A model generated the notes under the pieces. The model saw nothing but the letters and a program-made list of their open reading frames with translations. It had not been told where the DNA came from and made no database searches. The position numbers and the translations under genes were made by a program. Shown one piece after another: positions 46,186 to 57,299 of a stretch of 64,000 nt of DNA. The stretch is from Macrotis lagotis (taxonomy: Eukaryota > Chordata > Mammalia > Peramelemorphia > Peramelidae): positions 143,474,860 to 143,538,859 of the forward strand of contig NC_133658.1 of NCBI RefSeq assembly GCF_037893015.1. The letters are read 5' to 3'. Position 1 is the stretch's first letter, and the number at the start of each line of letters is the position of its first letter.

Positions 46186-46984
46186 AGAATTGGTCAGAAA
46201 TTTCTTGTGCCCCTTCTAATACTGTTTTCTCTGAGGGAAGTATTTTTTCCCCATTTATGAACAGTCCTGATTAAAGCTTGAAGCTGCACAAAGACTTATG
46301 GGACACTATAAAACACCTGGTTTTGATTGGGACGGCTTCTATTTCTTTGGATGACCATTCTGCTGAGGAGCCTGGCAAAATTTTCACACCCAGAACTCAG
46401 AAAGAAAAGGTCAAAGGATGTGTTTCAGTCCTTCTTTTACTCAGTATTTAAATCAGTTCAATTGAATAAAGATTTAACAACTTGCTGTGTACCAAACAGT
46501 GTACTGAGTTCTGAGGATGCAAAACCAGAAATAATAAATTCCCTCAAGGAGGCATACATCCTGCTGGGAGAAACATGCATGAAAGAATGAAAGAAAAGGC
46601 ATTAATTAAATGCTTAGTATATTTGCCAGGAATTGTATGAAGTACAGAAGATACAATTAGAAAAGAAGACAGTCTTTTATTCCCAAGGAGAGTAATTGAG
46701 GGAGTTCACAAATATGAGAAGATATAGCCAGGTCGATGGCAAGAACTAGAGATGGAAGACTTCAGTGACAAGGATGATGGTAATACTCAAGAATTCTTAA
46801 GGTCAACCTTGCCATAGTAGGTCCTTGGCAATGCCTTGAATTGATGATAGCATGTTACTACTGAAGGGGACACTAGAAATATAAAATGTCAATGGTAAAG
46901 GATTTAGAGACCATCTAATTCCATTGTTTTTCAGAGAAGGAAACTGAGGAGGGGAATAAGTAACTTGCCCCAAATTGTAAGTTA
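46186..46984. other. Ancient repeats and unassigned DNA
   Basis: 46440-46705 holds two adjacent copies of the catalogue-type ancient repeat (ACTTGCTGTGTACC ... AAATTCCCTCAAGG; then ATTAAATGCTTAGTATATTT). 46880-46985 is an antisense MIR. The 87-codon ORF at 46327-46590 overlaps the repeat and is not taken as a gene. Confidence 0.5.
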
Positions 46985-47475
46985 GTTGTTCATCTTTTGT
47001 TTTCAAAGAAGACACATGATATTATGGGTAATGTCTTGACTTGTGTATCAATTGGATTAAAATGATACAGAGTTTCACAAAGTCATCAGTCTCATTCTTC
47101 TAAGAGGCATTAAAGTCTAGTAGAAAGACAAAAGTCCTGGGCAATGGACACAATGGATGATCTTGGCATCTTTGATGTCTGACCAAAGTTCTACACTGAC
47201 TGCTTTAGTTGCCTTCATAGCCTTTGGAATAAATTGTTCTCATCTGATCATTTCAGCTTCATAGGCTTGAGGCATACATCTCCCTAACTCACTGATGGGT
47301 TTGAAGTTTGTCAGTTACCCTCAACCTGGATTAGCCTGTCTGCCAAGTTTAATTAGCCAGTTTAATCAAGGTGTGGCTGCTGCACATGCTACAGCTTCTT
47401 GGAACCACAGGTGAAAGATGGGTGACAGGTGGACACCAGTCCTGAGCAGTCCTGAAAAAAGCTCAGCAAGTCCTC
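46985..47475 (-). mobile_element. RTE LINE 3' region (minus)
   Basis: The plus strand reads the antisense RTE 3' end: GTTGTTCATCTTTTGTTTTC, AAAGTCATCAGTCTCATTC, GGGCAATGGACACAATGG, CATCTTTGATGTCTGACC, GTGTGGCTGCTGCACATGC, AAGATGGGTGACAGGTGG and CACCAGTCCTGAGCAG. Confidence 0.75.
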
Positions 47476-47683
47476 ATTCTATAGTTGCTGATCCTTTCTA
47501 AATTCCCCATAAAAGAATAAAAACTAGAATCCAGGTTTCCTGGCTCTCTTCTCCCTTCTCTTTACTCCTCCAGTATTTTTCCCCTCTCATTTATGCTTCC
47601 TCTCATCAGTTTTATTTCAGAAATAGGAGCATCACACTCCTGTGCCATCCAAAGCTTACAAGCTCAGAATTCACCCAATTTAC

Positions 47684-47820
47684 CTCCATGGAAAAAAAAT
47701 TCAATATCAGAGTATTGCCTCTTGTCTCAGAGCCAGTCTTTGTTGCCAAAAACTGGAAAACTGAATCCCCTTCCAGGTCTGCACAGTCCAGATCTATCTC
47801 GTCATCAAACAGATCATTTC
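47684..47820 (-). other. Possible unannotated exon (hypothesis)
   Basis: On the minus strand a pyrimidine tract and AG (CCCTGTTTCTTATAG) precede position 47820, and a GAG/GTAAAT donor follows 47684. The 137 bases between are open in one frame, encoding acidic NDLFDDEIDLDCADLEGD and then a neutral tail. The frame stays open beyond both edges, but the upstream part is SINE. No repeat covers it, and I do not recognise the protein. It is on the same strand as SFRP1, but its length (remainder 2) would shift the SFRP1 frame. A chance exon look-alike is quite possible. Confidence 0.25.
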
Positions 47821-47843
47821 CTATAAGAAACAGGGCAGTAGTC

Positions 47844-48017
47844 AATAGCAAAGCTATGGGGCAGCTAGGTGTCATAGTGGATAAAGCACCGGCCCTGGAG
47901 TCAGGAGTACCTGGGTTCAAATCTGGTCTTAGACACTTAATAATTACCTAGCTGTGTGGCCTTGGGCAAGCCACTTAACCCCATCTGCCTTGCAAAAAAA
48001 AAAAAATAGCAAAGCTA
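47844..48017 (+). mobile_element. Young WSINE-like SINE with perfect target-site duplication
   Basis: The element is 47857-48004. The 13-base duplication AATAGCAAAGCTA stands at 47844-47856 and 48005-48017. It ends two bases before the 5' LTR of the next element. Confidence 0.93.
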
Positions 48018-48278
48018 CGTGCTTTGGGGAAAGTTGTGTATTGTGCATGGGAAGAGTTGGTGAATTATCTTCACCTGGTGTCTTTGAATACCAGAATCTT
48101 ATCTTATTAAGTGCCACAAGAGAGTGGATTAGAGACTGGAAAGGTATTTATTCACTGGTGTTTTGGTGAATAAAGGGAGCACTTGGAGATCTTGATGGAG
48201 TACTTCTCTCCTTGTCCTCCACCCCTCCAAAGCTCTCCTGGAAAAGATAAGAGATTCCAGAAGTGGGACTCTATATAT

Positions 48279-48296
48279 TGGCACCAGAACAGGAAC
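48279..48296 (+). promoter_or_regulatory. Retroviral primer-binding site, tRNA-Lys-like
   Basis: TGGCACCAGAACAGGAAC differs at three positions from the lysine-3 type site as I recall it. Its position just inside the 5' LTR confirms the LTR boundary. Lysine sites are typical of class II (ERVK-like) elements, so that class is suggested, not proved. Confidence 0.7.
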
Positions 48297-48560
48297 AATG
48301 AATGCCCCGTTATCTGAGTAAAGTCCAGAAGAAGGACATAGCAAATACAAGCAAGAGAACCAGGCGATATCTCAGAGCAGAGGACTCTGGAGAAAGTAAC
48401 AGGTTGATTTGTTACTTAGGGGGCTGCTTTTAAACTAAGAGGAACCAGTGAAAGTGAGAAAACAATTATATATTTAACATTGAGGAGTCAGCTGAAGTAG
48501 AGCCTCTGAGGCAGTGCCCCAGGGCATAGAGTTGTTTTTTCAAGCAGTAGTCTGCAGTGC

Positions 48561-48878
48561 CATGAGTAGGATTCTGAGAACCTGCTTGCTATTCTTTTTG
48601 ACTGAGGCTGCCTACCTGACAACACTATGCACTCTGGACAAGACCCGGGCCCCTGGACCTGCAACCTGCTGCAGAGACCTTTCTTGCTGAGTCAGACTCT
48701 GATTCGGACCTCGATGCCAACAACGAATTTCACTGTCCATAATAGTATTGACTATTGCTTACAAAATTCAACAACTCCAAATTGTACTGTCAACATCTCA
48801 AGTAATTTCAAAGATTTTTCCCACCCTTTGGAGAGGGAGGGGGAGGGAGAAGGGAAAGCTTTCTTGTTGGAACTTTGA
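48561..48878 (+). pseudogene. Possible envelope-like remnant in the LTR element
   Basis: An ATG near 48561 opens a short reading with a hydrophobic LLFF core like a signal peptide, which soon stops. An overlapping frame (48627-48878, 83 codons) has four N-glycosylation sequons (NFT, NST, NCT, NIS) within about 30 residues, unusual for random sequence. Position between primer site and 3' LTR fits a degenerate surface glycoprotein. It is frameshifted and stop-broken, with no fusion peptide or transmembrane segment seen. Weak evidence. Confidence 0.3.
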
Positions 48879-49904
48879 AACAAACCCGTATCTCAAAAAT
48901 CTTATTTTAGAAATCAAGGGACTCCCATTCCTTCTTTCTGGTTTGGGGAGGGGGGAGTGGGCAATGACTATGCTTTTCAATAGACTATTGATTGAGAAGT
49001 TTCATGGTTCAATTAGTTAAGAAAAAAAGGGAAGATTTTTTTTCCTGGGATTGGGAAATTTGGTTTTTGTCTTGTGAAGTCTGTGCCTCTGACTTATATT
49101 TCTGTTGAGTGGTCTTAATTGGTGTGTCATGTGTATTTGTGTATTTAATCATCAATAGGATGTTTTCACATCTCTCCACTGACCTGGAGAGGTGGGAAAA
49201 TGTTTCTATACTTTGAGAATTTTGGTGCTAGTCAGGGTATCCAACAATCTCACTTTGATAAGTTTGAAATACAAAAGAGTTGATTTTTGTGTTGAGAATG
49301 TGTTAGTGCCTAAACTCTGAAATAGTTGGGTAAAGTTAAATGTTACTTTTAGTTTGAATTTTGAATTTGATTGCTTTGAAAGGTTTTTTGGTTGGCAAAA
49401 GAAAAACTTTGTGATCTTTGTAAGTTGGGGATAAAATGTATTTCAAGGAATTTGGGAATCTTGGTTTTTACTATTGTTTCATTGACATTTGTTTATACTA
49501 TTTTTGAACTTTTGTTTACAACTTATGTGGTATTCATTATGTAATAATTTTGTTTCAAAAACAAGAAGGGGATATGTTGGAAATCATTGTGTATGGGAGT
49601 ATTGTGAATTATATTCACCTGGTGTCCTTGAACACCAGAATCTTATTTTACTAAATTGGAGTGGATTAGAGATTGGAAAGGTATTTATTCACTTATATTT
49701 TGGTGAATAAAGGGAGCACTTGGAGATCTTAATGGAATGCTTGTCTCCTTTGTCTCCTGCCCCTCCAACACTTGGCTGGGGAGACTGAAAGAGTCCAGAA
49801 ATGGGACTCTACAGAGTGCCCTAGAGCTCCTCAAGCTTGAGGTACCAACAGGCCAGGAAGGAGAAAGAGCAAATGAGCCAAATGGTACATAGGGAGAAAT
49901 TAAG

Positions 49905-50275
49905 TCAAAGAATCTGGGTTTGAATACTAGCTCTGCTACTTTGTGACTTTGAACAAGTCACTGAAACTCATAATCTTCATTTTCCTTATTTACAAAATGA
50001 AGGTAGGAGAGGGAGTAGAGGACAAATGGAGACCAGGATCTAATTCTCAGCCTACAATCCTAATCATGCTGGGCAAATTGCCCAGCCTTCTTCCAGGGAC
50101 CAGATTGTGTAAAATCATACTAAGGAAGGGCAGCTAGGTGGTGTACTGGATAGAATACAGGCTGTGGAGTCAGGAGAACCTAAACTCAAATCTGAACTCA
50201 GACATTTAATAATTGTGTGACCTTATGCAAGTCACTTAACCCCATTACCTTGAATAATCATTTTTAATTTAAAAG
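49905..50275 (+). mobile_element. MIR (49905-50010) and tRNA-derived SINE (50128-50275)
   Basis: MIR: TGGGTTTGAATACTAGCTC, GAACAAGTCACTGAAAC. SINE: AGGGCAGCTAGGTGGTGTAC, GAGTCAGGAGAACC, GCAAGTCACTTAACCCC, with a short ACTTACTAGC-region deletion. Confidence 0.8.
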
Positions 50276-50551
50276 GAAAAACTGAGACCTATGCTTGTTT
50301 GCTTTCCTCTCTTGCCAGTAATTTTAAAAAAAGAGGAAACTGAGGGACAAGGAGAATTTATGTGAAATTTTAGAGAAGTATCTGGAAGTGAAAAGACAGA
50401 TCAGTTACTGGGGATCATCAAACCCCCAAAGACTAGTGGGAGTTTAGGAGCAGAAATTACAGCTTTGCACAATATCAGAATTTTAGTCAGGAAAAAAAAA
50501 TTTCTGGGGCTATCTAGGTCATTCCTTAGATGAAAAAATAGTATTTTCCTA
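50276..50551. other. Unassigned intron DNA
   Basis: Nothing was recognised. Confidence 0.45.
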
Positions 50552-50792
50552 TAGCATCTAGGTAGCATAGTGGATAGGGGAATGGACCTGCAGTCATAAA
50601 AACCTGGGTTCAAATCCTATCTCTTAGGTACTTATTAGCTATGTGACCCTGGGCAAGTAACTTTACTTCTGCCTGCCTCTGTTTTCTTAATACCTGCCTC
50701 CCAGAATCTTTATTGGGGTAAAATGAGATAATATTTGCAAAGTGCTTTACATCTTAAAGTGCTAGCTATTATTATTACTACTATTATTATGA
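50552..50792 (+). mobile_element. MIR/MAR1-type CORE-SINE, long copy
   Basis: AGCATCTAGGTAGCATAGTGG, split by divergence, then GGGTTCAAATCCTATCTC, GACCCTGGGCAAGTAAC, TAAAATGAGATAATATTTGC, AAAGTGCTTTACATC and an ATTATT tail. Confidence 0.85.
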
Positions 50793-50799
50793 CAACATC

Positions 50800-51115
50800 C
50801 CAGTCATGTAATCACCAGTTGAAAAATTCCAATTATGGGAAATTTATCACATCATTATCATTATTCCATTTAAGCATAGCTCTGATAATTAGAAGATATT
50901 CATTACTTTAAGTTGAATTCTGCCTATCTGTTAACTTCTAGCTATTGGTCTCACTTTGAGGTCCCCATTGGGACAAAGGAAAAGTCAAATCCCTTTTCTC
51001 TGTCAAATACCTTGAAATACTTGAAGAAAGTGAGCCTGATCCTTCCCCATCCAGTTTTCTGTTTTCCAGACCAATCATCCCCACAGACATTCCTTCCATT
51101 GTGAAGATTCTAAGG
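50800..51115 (-). mobile_element. L3/CR1 LINE fragment (minus)
   Basis: TAAGTTGAATTCTGCC, ATACTTGAAGAAAGTGAGCC and TTTTCCAGACCAATCATCCC follow the antisense CR1 order. It is quite diverged. Confidence 0.6.
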
Positions 51116-51204
51116 CTTGTGGAATTTGTGAATATAAGTAGGATAAGTCACTTCTGTAAATACTACTTTTCTAATCTCCTAGTCATTTAAATTGTTTTTA
51201 ATTT

Positions 51205-51340
51205 ATAAAGGCAATGGGGTTAAGTGACTTGCCCAAGGTCACACAGCTGGGTAATTATTAAGTGTCTGAGGTTGCCTTTAAGCTCAGGTCCTTCTGACTC
51301 TAGGGCCAGTGCTCTATCTACTTTGCCACCTAGCTGCCCT
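51205..51340 (-). mobile_element. tRNA-derived SINE (minus)
   Basis: Antisense copy: GGTTAAGTGACTTGCCCAAG, GGTAATTATTAAGTGTCTG, GGTCCTTCTGACTCTAGG and GCCACCTAGCTGCCC at the end. The only young-type SINE in the window in this orientation. Confidence 0.88.
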
Positions 51341-51444
51341 ACTGTAAATACTATTTTAAAGCAGGTCCTGAACTCAGTTGCCTTCATCAGTTGTTGGTGG
51401 CCCCACTGTGCCTCCTTCAAAAAGGGACTACCATAAGTTGGCCC

Positions 51445-52370
51445 AAAAGATTTGAGGTCAAAGGATTTGAGTTCAAATTCGGACTCTGTTACTTATTACT
51501 TTATAACCTTTGCCAAGTCACATCATTTCTTGGGTCTTCAGTGAATGGCACACATAAAATGAGGTTGTTTTTGTTTTTGTTCTTTTTTACCTCCCTAGAT
51601 CCAATTTAGTTCAGCAAATACTTAGAGAGGACCTAGTATATACCAGGCACTGAGGTAGATACTAGAGGTCCAAGGATGATAATGAATTATGATCAGAGAA
51701 TTTCCATTTGACTAAGGAGATATAGCATGAATACTAACTAGGTAAATAAAGATTAAGTATATATTGAAAGTAATTTCCTGAGGGAGCAAGTGTTAATGAC
51801 TAATGGGGTCAGGACAGGACTCACATAGGAGATGGTTTACAAGGAAGGGAGGAATCTGCCAGGAGAGAAGGCTGTAAATTCCTGAAATCAAATCCATTGC
51901 AAAGGCATTGAGAATGAAAATTCACCTAATTTAACACACATTTATTAAACTCTTCCTGTATATTTAGATACTGGGGATACATAGAGAAAAATAAAAGCTT
52001 CCTAAGTGTTTTCATTTTCATGAGCATGATATTCTATATACAAAGATAAATGAGCAGGAGAAAACTACTAGATAAATAAAAAATAAGGAGGGATGCATGA
52101 TAATTGGGAAAATCCAGGAAAGACCTCTTTTAGGAGCTCAAGCACCTAAGCTCAGTCTTGGCTAGGAGCTGTAAAAGGTAGAGAGAGAATGCCTAAACTA
52201 GCATTGAAATGCCTGAAGGGGAGTAATATAAAAAAAAAACCCACTAGCAAGGTATGTGAGAACATTAATGTGAAAGATGTAAATTGCATGTTGAGAAGTA
52301 TGTATTTTATTTAAAGGCAATTGGGAGTCTTTCAAAGTTTGGGAGGAGGAAGAAGGGACATGGATGGATT
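51445..52370 (+). mobile_element. MIR scrap and ancient unnamed repeat
   Basis: 51445-51575 is a MIR (GGATTTGAGTTCAAATTCGG, ACATAAAATGAGGTTG). 51590-52370 carries repeat words TATACCAGGCACTGAGG, TTTAGGAGCTCAAGC and GGCAATTGGGAGTC, apparently the same family as 27215-28095 in its upstream part. A second start appears at 51920. Confidence 0.5.
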
Positions 52371-53195
52371 TGAATTAAATGTCTTGTAAGGTTTCTTCCA
52401 TGTCTCCAGCTATCATCCTAAGAGCATTTCTCCCAATCTTTGTGCCTTCCAGTTGACTACAAGATAAGAACTCCGTCCACATAGATGAGCAGAAAGTTTC
52501 CCTCCATTTAACTCCAGTCACAGAACACCCAGAGTTCCAGGAGTTATTCTTATAGAACATACAACTTGGATGAAAACTTTAAAAGGTCAAAGAGAATCTT
52601 CTCAAAAGGTCTACTGTATGAACTGGATGGTTCTCCAGTGCCCTGAGAAAAGGGGAAGTTAAGAGAAAGATGAAGAGAAGAAAGGGAAAGCTCTTCTTTC
52701 TCTTAAGCCTGACTGTTCTCTCCTTTAATGATCACTCAAAACAAGGAAACCTGCCAGAAGACACATTAAAGCTGTAAGAGTAGAAGGCTGCAGGCAAGAA
52801 CCTGTCAGTCAAGAGGGAATGTAAACAGACCATATTGATTTTTCTCCTTCTCCAGGGCAGGGGAAGCTTCATGTTCAGCATCCATTCTCCCTTCCCCCAA
52901 ATGCGCACATATGCATCCCTGTTCTTTAACCCCTTCCCTCAAACTGGGAACAGCAAAAACAATAAACAAAATCACCAGAAGAATTCATTCCAAGGACTGT
53001 GCAGATGGGCTGACTACATCCTGGGGTGAGGGGGGAGAATAGATGTTCCTCCTGGTGAAGACTGGTGGGGGAAGGGAGAAGAAAATGGGATGGATATGGG
53101 GTGGAGGATAGCAGAGAAAGTCTGTTCTGCTGGCAGCATTTCATTCCATATTTCATTTATTGACTTCAATGGGAAACTGGATGGCAAACTAAACA
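52371..53195. other. Repeat-poor intron stretch
   Basis: 825 bases without a recognised repeat or exon. Purine-rich patches at 52640-52700. Confidence 0.5.
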
Positions 53196-53345
53196 GACAA
53201 GCCCTCGGGTATGGCAGAGAGTACACCAGACTCAGGGTAAAAGGACCCCAGTTCAAATCCAGCCTCTGGTATTTATAAGTCAGGTGATCCTGAGGAAGTC
53301 ACAGAAAGTTCCAAGGCTTCTGTTCTCTCACATGAAAAATACTAA
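53196..53345 (+). mobile_element. MIR-type SINE
   Basis: GGGTATGGCAGAGAGTACAC, ACCCCAGTTCAAATCC and GATCCTGAGGAAGTCAC. Confidence 0.75.
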
Positions 53346-54305
53346 ATACCCAAATGAACCTCTGAGCTCATCACTTTTGGAGTCACTTCCAATAAAGCAA
53401 ATCATATCCCATGTCTGCCTATCCTATACAACATCTGACAATGTCCTTCTGAAAATTTTCCATATGAGGGTACAAATATGGTCTTGAAAGACTTCTTTGC
53501 TTTCTATCATGAAGTGCCAATGAAGCATGCCAGTTGTTCTCTCACCCTCAATACATAACCAATCTATCTCTATTTATTCTTTATCCTTGTTGTTCTTCAG
53601 GGTTTTTCTTTAATTATAAGTGACAAGTCAACTGGCATCCACCTTTGTGTATCTTTCCATCCACCTCTTATTGTGGGACGATTATTCTTATTTCCTCTGA
53701 GGAAGAAGTATTCCAAGTCTCACTTCTGTTCAACATCTCAGTAAGATGTTTGTATTTAAAAACTGAGCTTTTGCTGCCACAGAAAACTTGGGATTAATAA
53801 AAGTACTTCACAATTTCCTAAAAACAATGTAACCCATTCCCCTCTTTATCAACTCTGGGTTCAACTCATTGTCCATCTGTACTGTTTGTCCCAGACACAG
53901 ACACTATTTATTGAACAAATTCCATATATGATGTCCATTCAGATGCATGTTGAAACTTGACAATGGATATCATTATCCATTTGATCTTTCCTATGTATAG
54001 ATAGTCAAAACTCCTGATTACAGATCACCTTCAGTAATTTCTGTTGTGTTTGGGGATTTGAGGCAACCAACAAGTGTCATCCACAAAAAGGGAGCATCTG
54101 GAGGACAGATAATTCCTCCTCAACTTGGATTCTGTGCTGGATCTCTATCATCACAGTGGCAAATATTTCTGGCAAGCAAACACCTATTTGTTTTATGCCT
54201 TTTGCAATATTTATTTATTAATCAGTTGATTGATGATTAAGCAATTATTTCTGTTGATACATCTCTCAAGGAATCATGAATGACCACTCCCTTGGTACCT
54301 TCATA
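53346..54305. other. Unassigned, possibly LINE-derived intron DNA
   Basis: No family could be fixed. The block at 54040-54300 has the texture of an antisense LINE reading frame, but no motif supports that. Confidence 0.4.
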
Positions 54306-54313
54306 ACTGAATG

Positions 54314-54360
<47 letters not shown>
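54306..54360. repeat. (TA)n microsatellite
   Basis: About 20 AT dinucleotides after a TAATATAT lead-in. Confidence 0.93.
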
Positions 54361-54362
<2 letters not shown>

Positions 54363-55283
54363 GATCCAGTTAGTTCCTTGTCTTTTCTTTTTTTTTTCTC
54401 ATTAGTGCTCCTCTATAAGAGGTCAAGGATTTTGAGAATAGGGTCCAAGTATGGCTGTTCTATTATCTTTAAGTGGGAAAAAACTGTTGAAATAATGTTT
54501 GCAAATATTTTCCATTTTTTCTTCTGTTTATAGTCCTCTTTCCACTTAATTCTTGAATACCCTTGGGATGATTTTACTTAGTTGAATATCTGGCTCATTT
54601 TAATAGAGTTTGATTCTCCTTTGCTTCTCTTTGCTTTATGAGACAATGCTGCTCATAATCATCCATCATTTTCATTTTTGTAAGATTTTGCAGACAAGTT
54701 TATATTCTAATCCAATGTTGCCTTTGGCAGCCTTCTCTACTCAACTGGCAAGTAAGTCAAATGTTTACTGACTTAGGTATTTCCTAATTTCTTCTGGTTT
54801 CTCTGTTGTCACAATTTATAATGGATAACTTCTATATCAAATTATTATGATTAACAATGTCATTTCTGTTATCTTTTAAAAAATTTTCAATACCGGTACT
54901 ACCTACTTCATGAAATTTTGTAATGATTAAGTGAGATAATACATGTAAAATACTTAACAAAATTTAAATCACTAATAAGTGTAAATTATTATCCCTGGGA
55001 TACTATGCAATTGATATTTATTCAAAGACAAATACATAATAACGCAACTATCTGTTTATACAAGGAGCTGGACCTTTCCTGGGTTGACAAAGATTTAGCC
55101 AAGTTACTACTGTAAGATTAGTGATAGACTTGTGGCTAAATTCTGTGCTACTGGTTATTTATATAGTCTATAAGCCATACAGTGTATCATCAAGTCTATT
55201 CTTTCTGATCCCATAAAATAAAAAAAATTACCTTATATCCAAGTTAATCATATGTATCCACTTTTAGGGTAAAGAGTATTATT
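54361..55283. other. Unassigned A/T-rich intron DNA
   Basis: No gene or exon was recognised. A MIR 3' scrap (GATTAAGTGAGATAATACATG) lies near 54930. Confidence 0.45.
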
Positions 55284-55600
55284 ATGAGGCATATAGGTGC
55301 CAGAGTGGATAGAATGCTGGACTTAGTCAGGAAGATGTGAATTCAAATCTAGCTGCAATGCTACTAAATGTATAAACCAGGGCAAGTCACTTAACTTCTT
55401 GTTTGCCTCAGTTTGGGGTGGGGTGGGGTTAATCTGTAAAATGGAGAAAATAATAGTACCTTCCTATTAGGGTCGTATGAAGATCAAACAAGATCATATT
55501 TGTAAATCATTTTGCAAACCTTAAAGAGTTACATGAATACTAGGTATTTTATTATTAGCAGTATTATTAGTGTTAGCATTATTGTTATTATATCAGCAGA
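55284..55600 (+). mobile_element. MIR/MAR1-type CORE-SINE, long copy
   Basis: GAGGCATATAGGTGCCAGAGTGG, split by divergence, then GTGAATTCAAATCTAGC, GGGCAAGTCACTTAACTTC, TCTGTAAAATGGAG and AAACCTTAAAGAGTTAC, with an ATT-rich end. Confidence 0.82.
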
Positions 55601-56140
55601 AAAATGTCCAATGCCCTAAGGAATCAGGAAATCACAGGTCTGTAGAGAAACTTTAAAAGTCATCTATCTCTCATCAATTACAATAATCCCTTATTCCTGA
55701 CAATCAATTCAGGAACCTCTACTTGCCTCTGGTGATGAAAAACTTACTACTTTTTAAGACAATACATTCCACTTTCTGGCATTTATATATTCAAGAATTT
55801 TTTTCCTTATAGTGAATTCAAATTGCATCATCGTAATTTGCCCTATTGGCTCCAGTTCTTTCCTCTGAAATGACAACAGGTAGAAGAGGAGAGGGGGAAA
55901 TGGGGAAATAGGGAGATATATTTGTTCATTTTTCAAGTGGGCATTGAACCAGCTCACCTCTGAAAACCTTTCTACTTCTTGATTGTCTCCTTCAGATATT
56001 TAAAAGTAAGATCAGAATCCCATCTTTTCTTTTCCAAGTTAAATGCTCATAATTTCTTAAACCATTCCTCCTTAAGTAGTATTAGTTCAAAACTAGTTGC
56101 CATCCTGATCACCTCTCATAGATTGATGTAATTTTGCTAA
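55601..56140 (-). mobile_element. L3/CR1 LINE 3' region (minus)
   Basis: AAAAGTCATCTATCTCTC, GAACCTCTACTTGCC, TGGCTCCAGTTCTTTCCTC, TTCTTTTCCAAGTTAAATGC and GTTGCCATCCTGATCACC are in antisense order, with a short purine-rich insertion near 55880-55915. Confidence 0.72.
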
Positions 56141-57299
56141 TTGATATAATTTTTGCTAATTGCAAAAAAAAGAAGGAAAGAAAGAAAGAAAAACACCCTG
56201 ACTGCAAATCTATATACAAAGTGGGAGTGGAGGAACATAGCCAGAGTCACTCAACTAAAAAATCTAAGAGACAAGATTTGAATCAACCTCCTTAAGTCCA
56301 GGTTCAGCAATCACTTTACTAGACATATTCATATACCCACTGAAACCTGAGCACCAGATCCTGGTGAAAGAATTGTTACCTCCTTTGGGACAGAATAGGA
56401 AGTAGACAATGAAACAAATAGTCTGGATTTTCATCATGAAACTGCCTCTATCATCAAACTTCTTATGACTCAGTTTCTTCACCTAGAAATTGAGGTAATA
56501 GAAACTATCTTTCAAATTTATAAGAGGAGTCAGGGGTCAGGATGAGTGTTAATCATTTCTAGACTGTATAGAGCTCCCTGGAGAGAGACCTTATTGTTAC
56601 AATCCTGTTCCAAAAATGGTGTGTCTACAAAATACATTAATGCCATTTAAAGAAAAGAGAGACTGAGTGTGTGGGCTGCTGGCACAAATACCCAGGGCAA
56701 CGGGATTACTGGGTATCTGGGCAACCTCAAATGGAACAGAAAGACTTTCCTGGGCTCTCCAAGTAGGGCAGTAAGATTTCACTCTGATTAGGTGCTGAGG
56801 GGCTTCCTGTGATGCCTCCTGGATATCAGAGTTAAGACATGGGTGACTGGGAATGCCAAGGGCATGTCAATTGGGTTGAGCCCAAATGGTTCTAGACAAA
56901 AGCTAGGTTGTGGACTCAGCTGGCATAATAGCTAGGGGACTTGAAAGGCACTAAAGCACTGGCAAGATTTAGATTTCCTTATCTACTAAAAAATCACTCA
57001 ATTATTAATTAGTGCCTTCTAGATCCCAGGTTCTTAACCTGGGACCTGTGAACTTGCTTTTGAAAATATATTAATAACTTTATTTCAGTATATTTATTTC
57101 CTTTATAATCCTATGCATTTCATTTTGTGTACTGAAAAAAAAACAAGATTCTGAAAAGAAGTTCATAGGTTTTGCCAGTTAATAAACTGAGGTATGACAC
57201 AGGAAAAAGGGCAAGAATCCCTGCTCTATGTCATTTCCCCTCTCTACTATCAGGACTGCTTATGTTCCTTTGATTGCAATGCCCCTCTGTCTATAAAGT
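56141..57299. other. Mostly unassigned intron DNA
   Basis: A GAAA run lies at 56172-56192. 56230-56330 is a MIR scrap (minus). The remainder, including a fairly balanced block at 56580-56960, shows no family and no exon signal. Confidence 0.5.

Larger units (their letters stand above)
48020..49813 (+). mobile_element. Small LTR retroelement with both LTRs, no pol visible
   Basis: Two direct repeats flank 1.3 kb of internal DNA: 5' LTR about 48020-48275, 3' LTR 49575-49813 (TGTTGG...CTACA). Shared blocks include GTGAATTAT, TTCACCTGGTGTC, GTGGATTAGAGA, GGTATTTATTCACT and GGTGAATAAAGGGAGCACTT. A primer-binding site starts three bases after the 5' LTR, and a purine tract (AAAAACAAGAAGGGGA) precedes the 3' LTR. 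The LTRs differ at many sites, so the insertion is old. No gag, protease or reverse transcriptase motif is readable, so it is a deleted or non-autonomous copy. No clear target duplication was found. Confidence 0.82.

Noticed and set aside
47612-47920. The whole 102-codon minus ORF as one protein
   Set aside because: Its first 20 or so codons are antisense SINE sequence. Only the inner segment with splice signals is kept, as a hypothesis.
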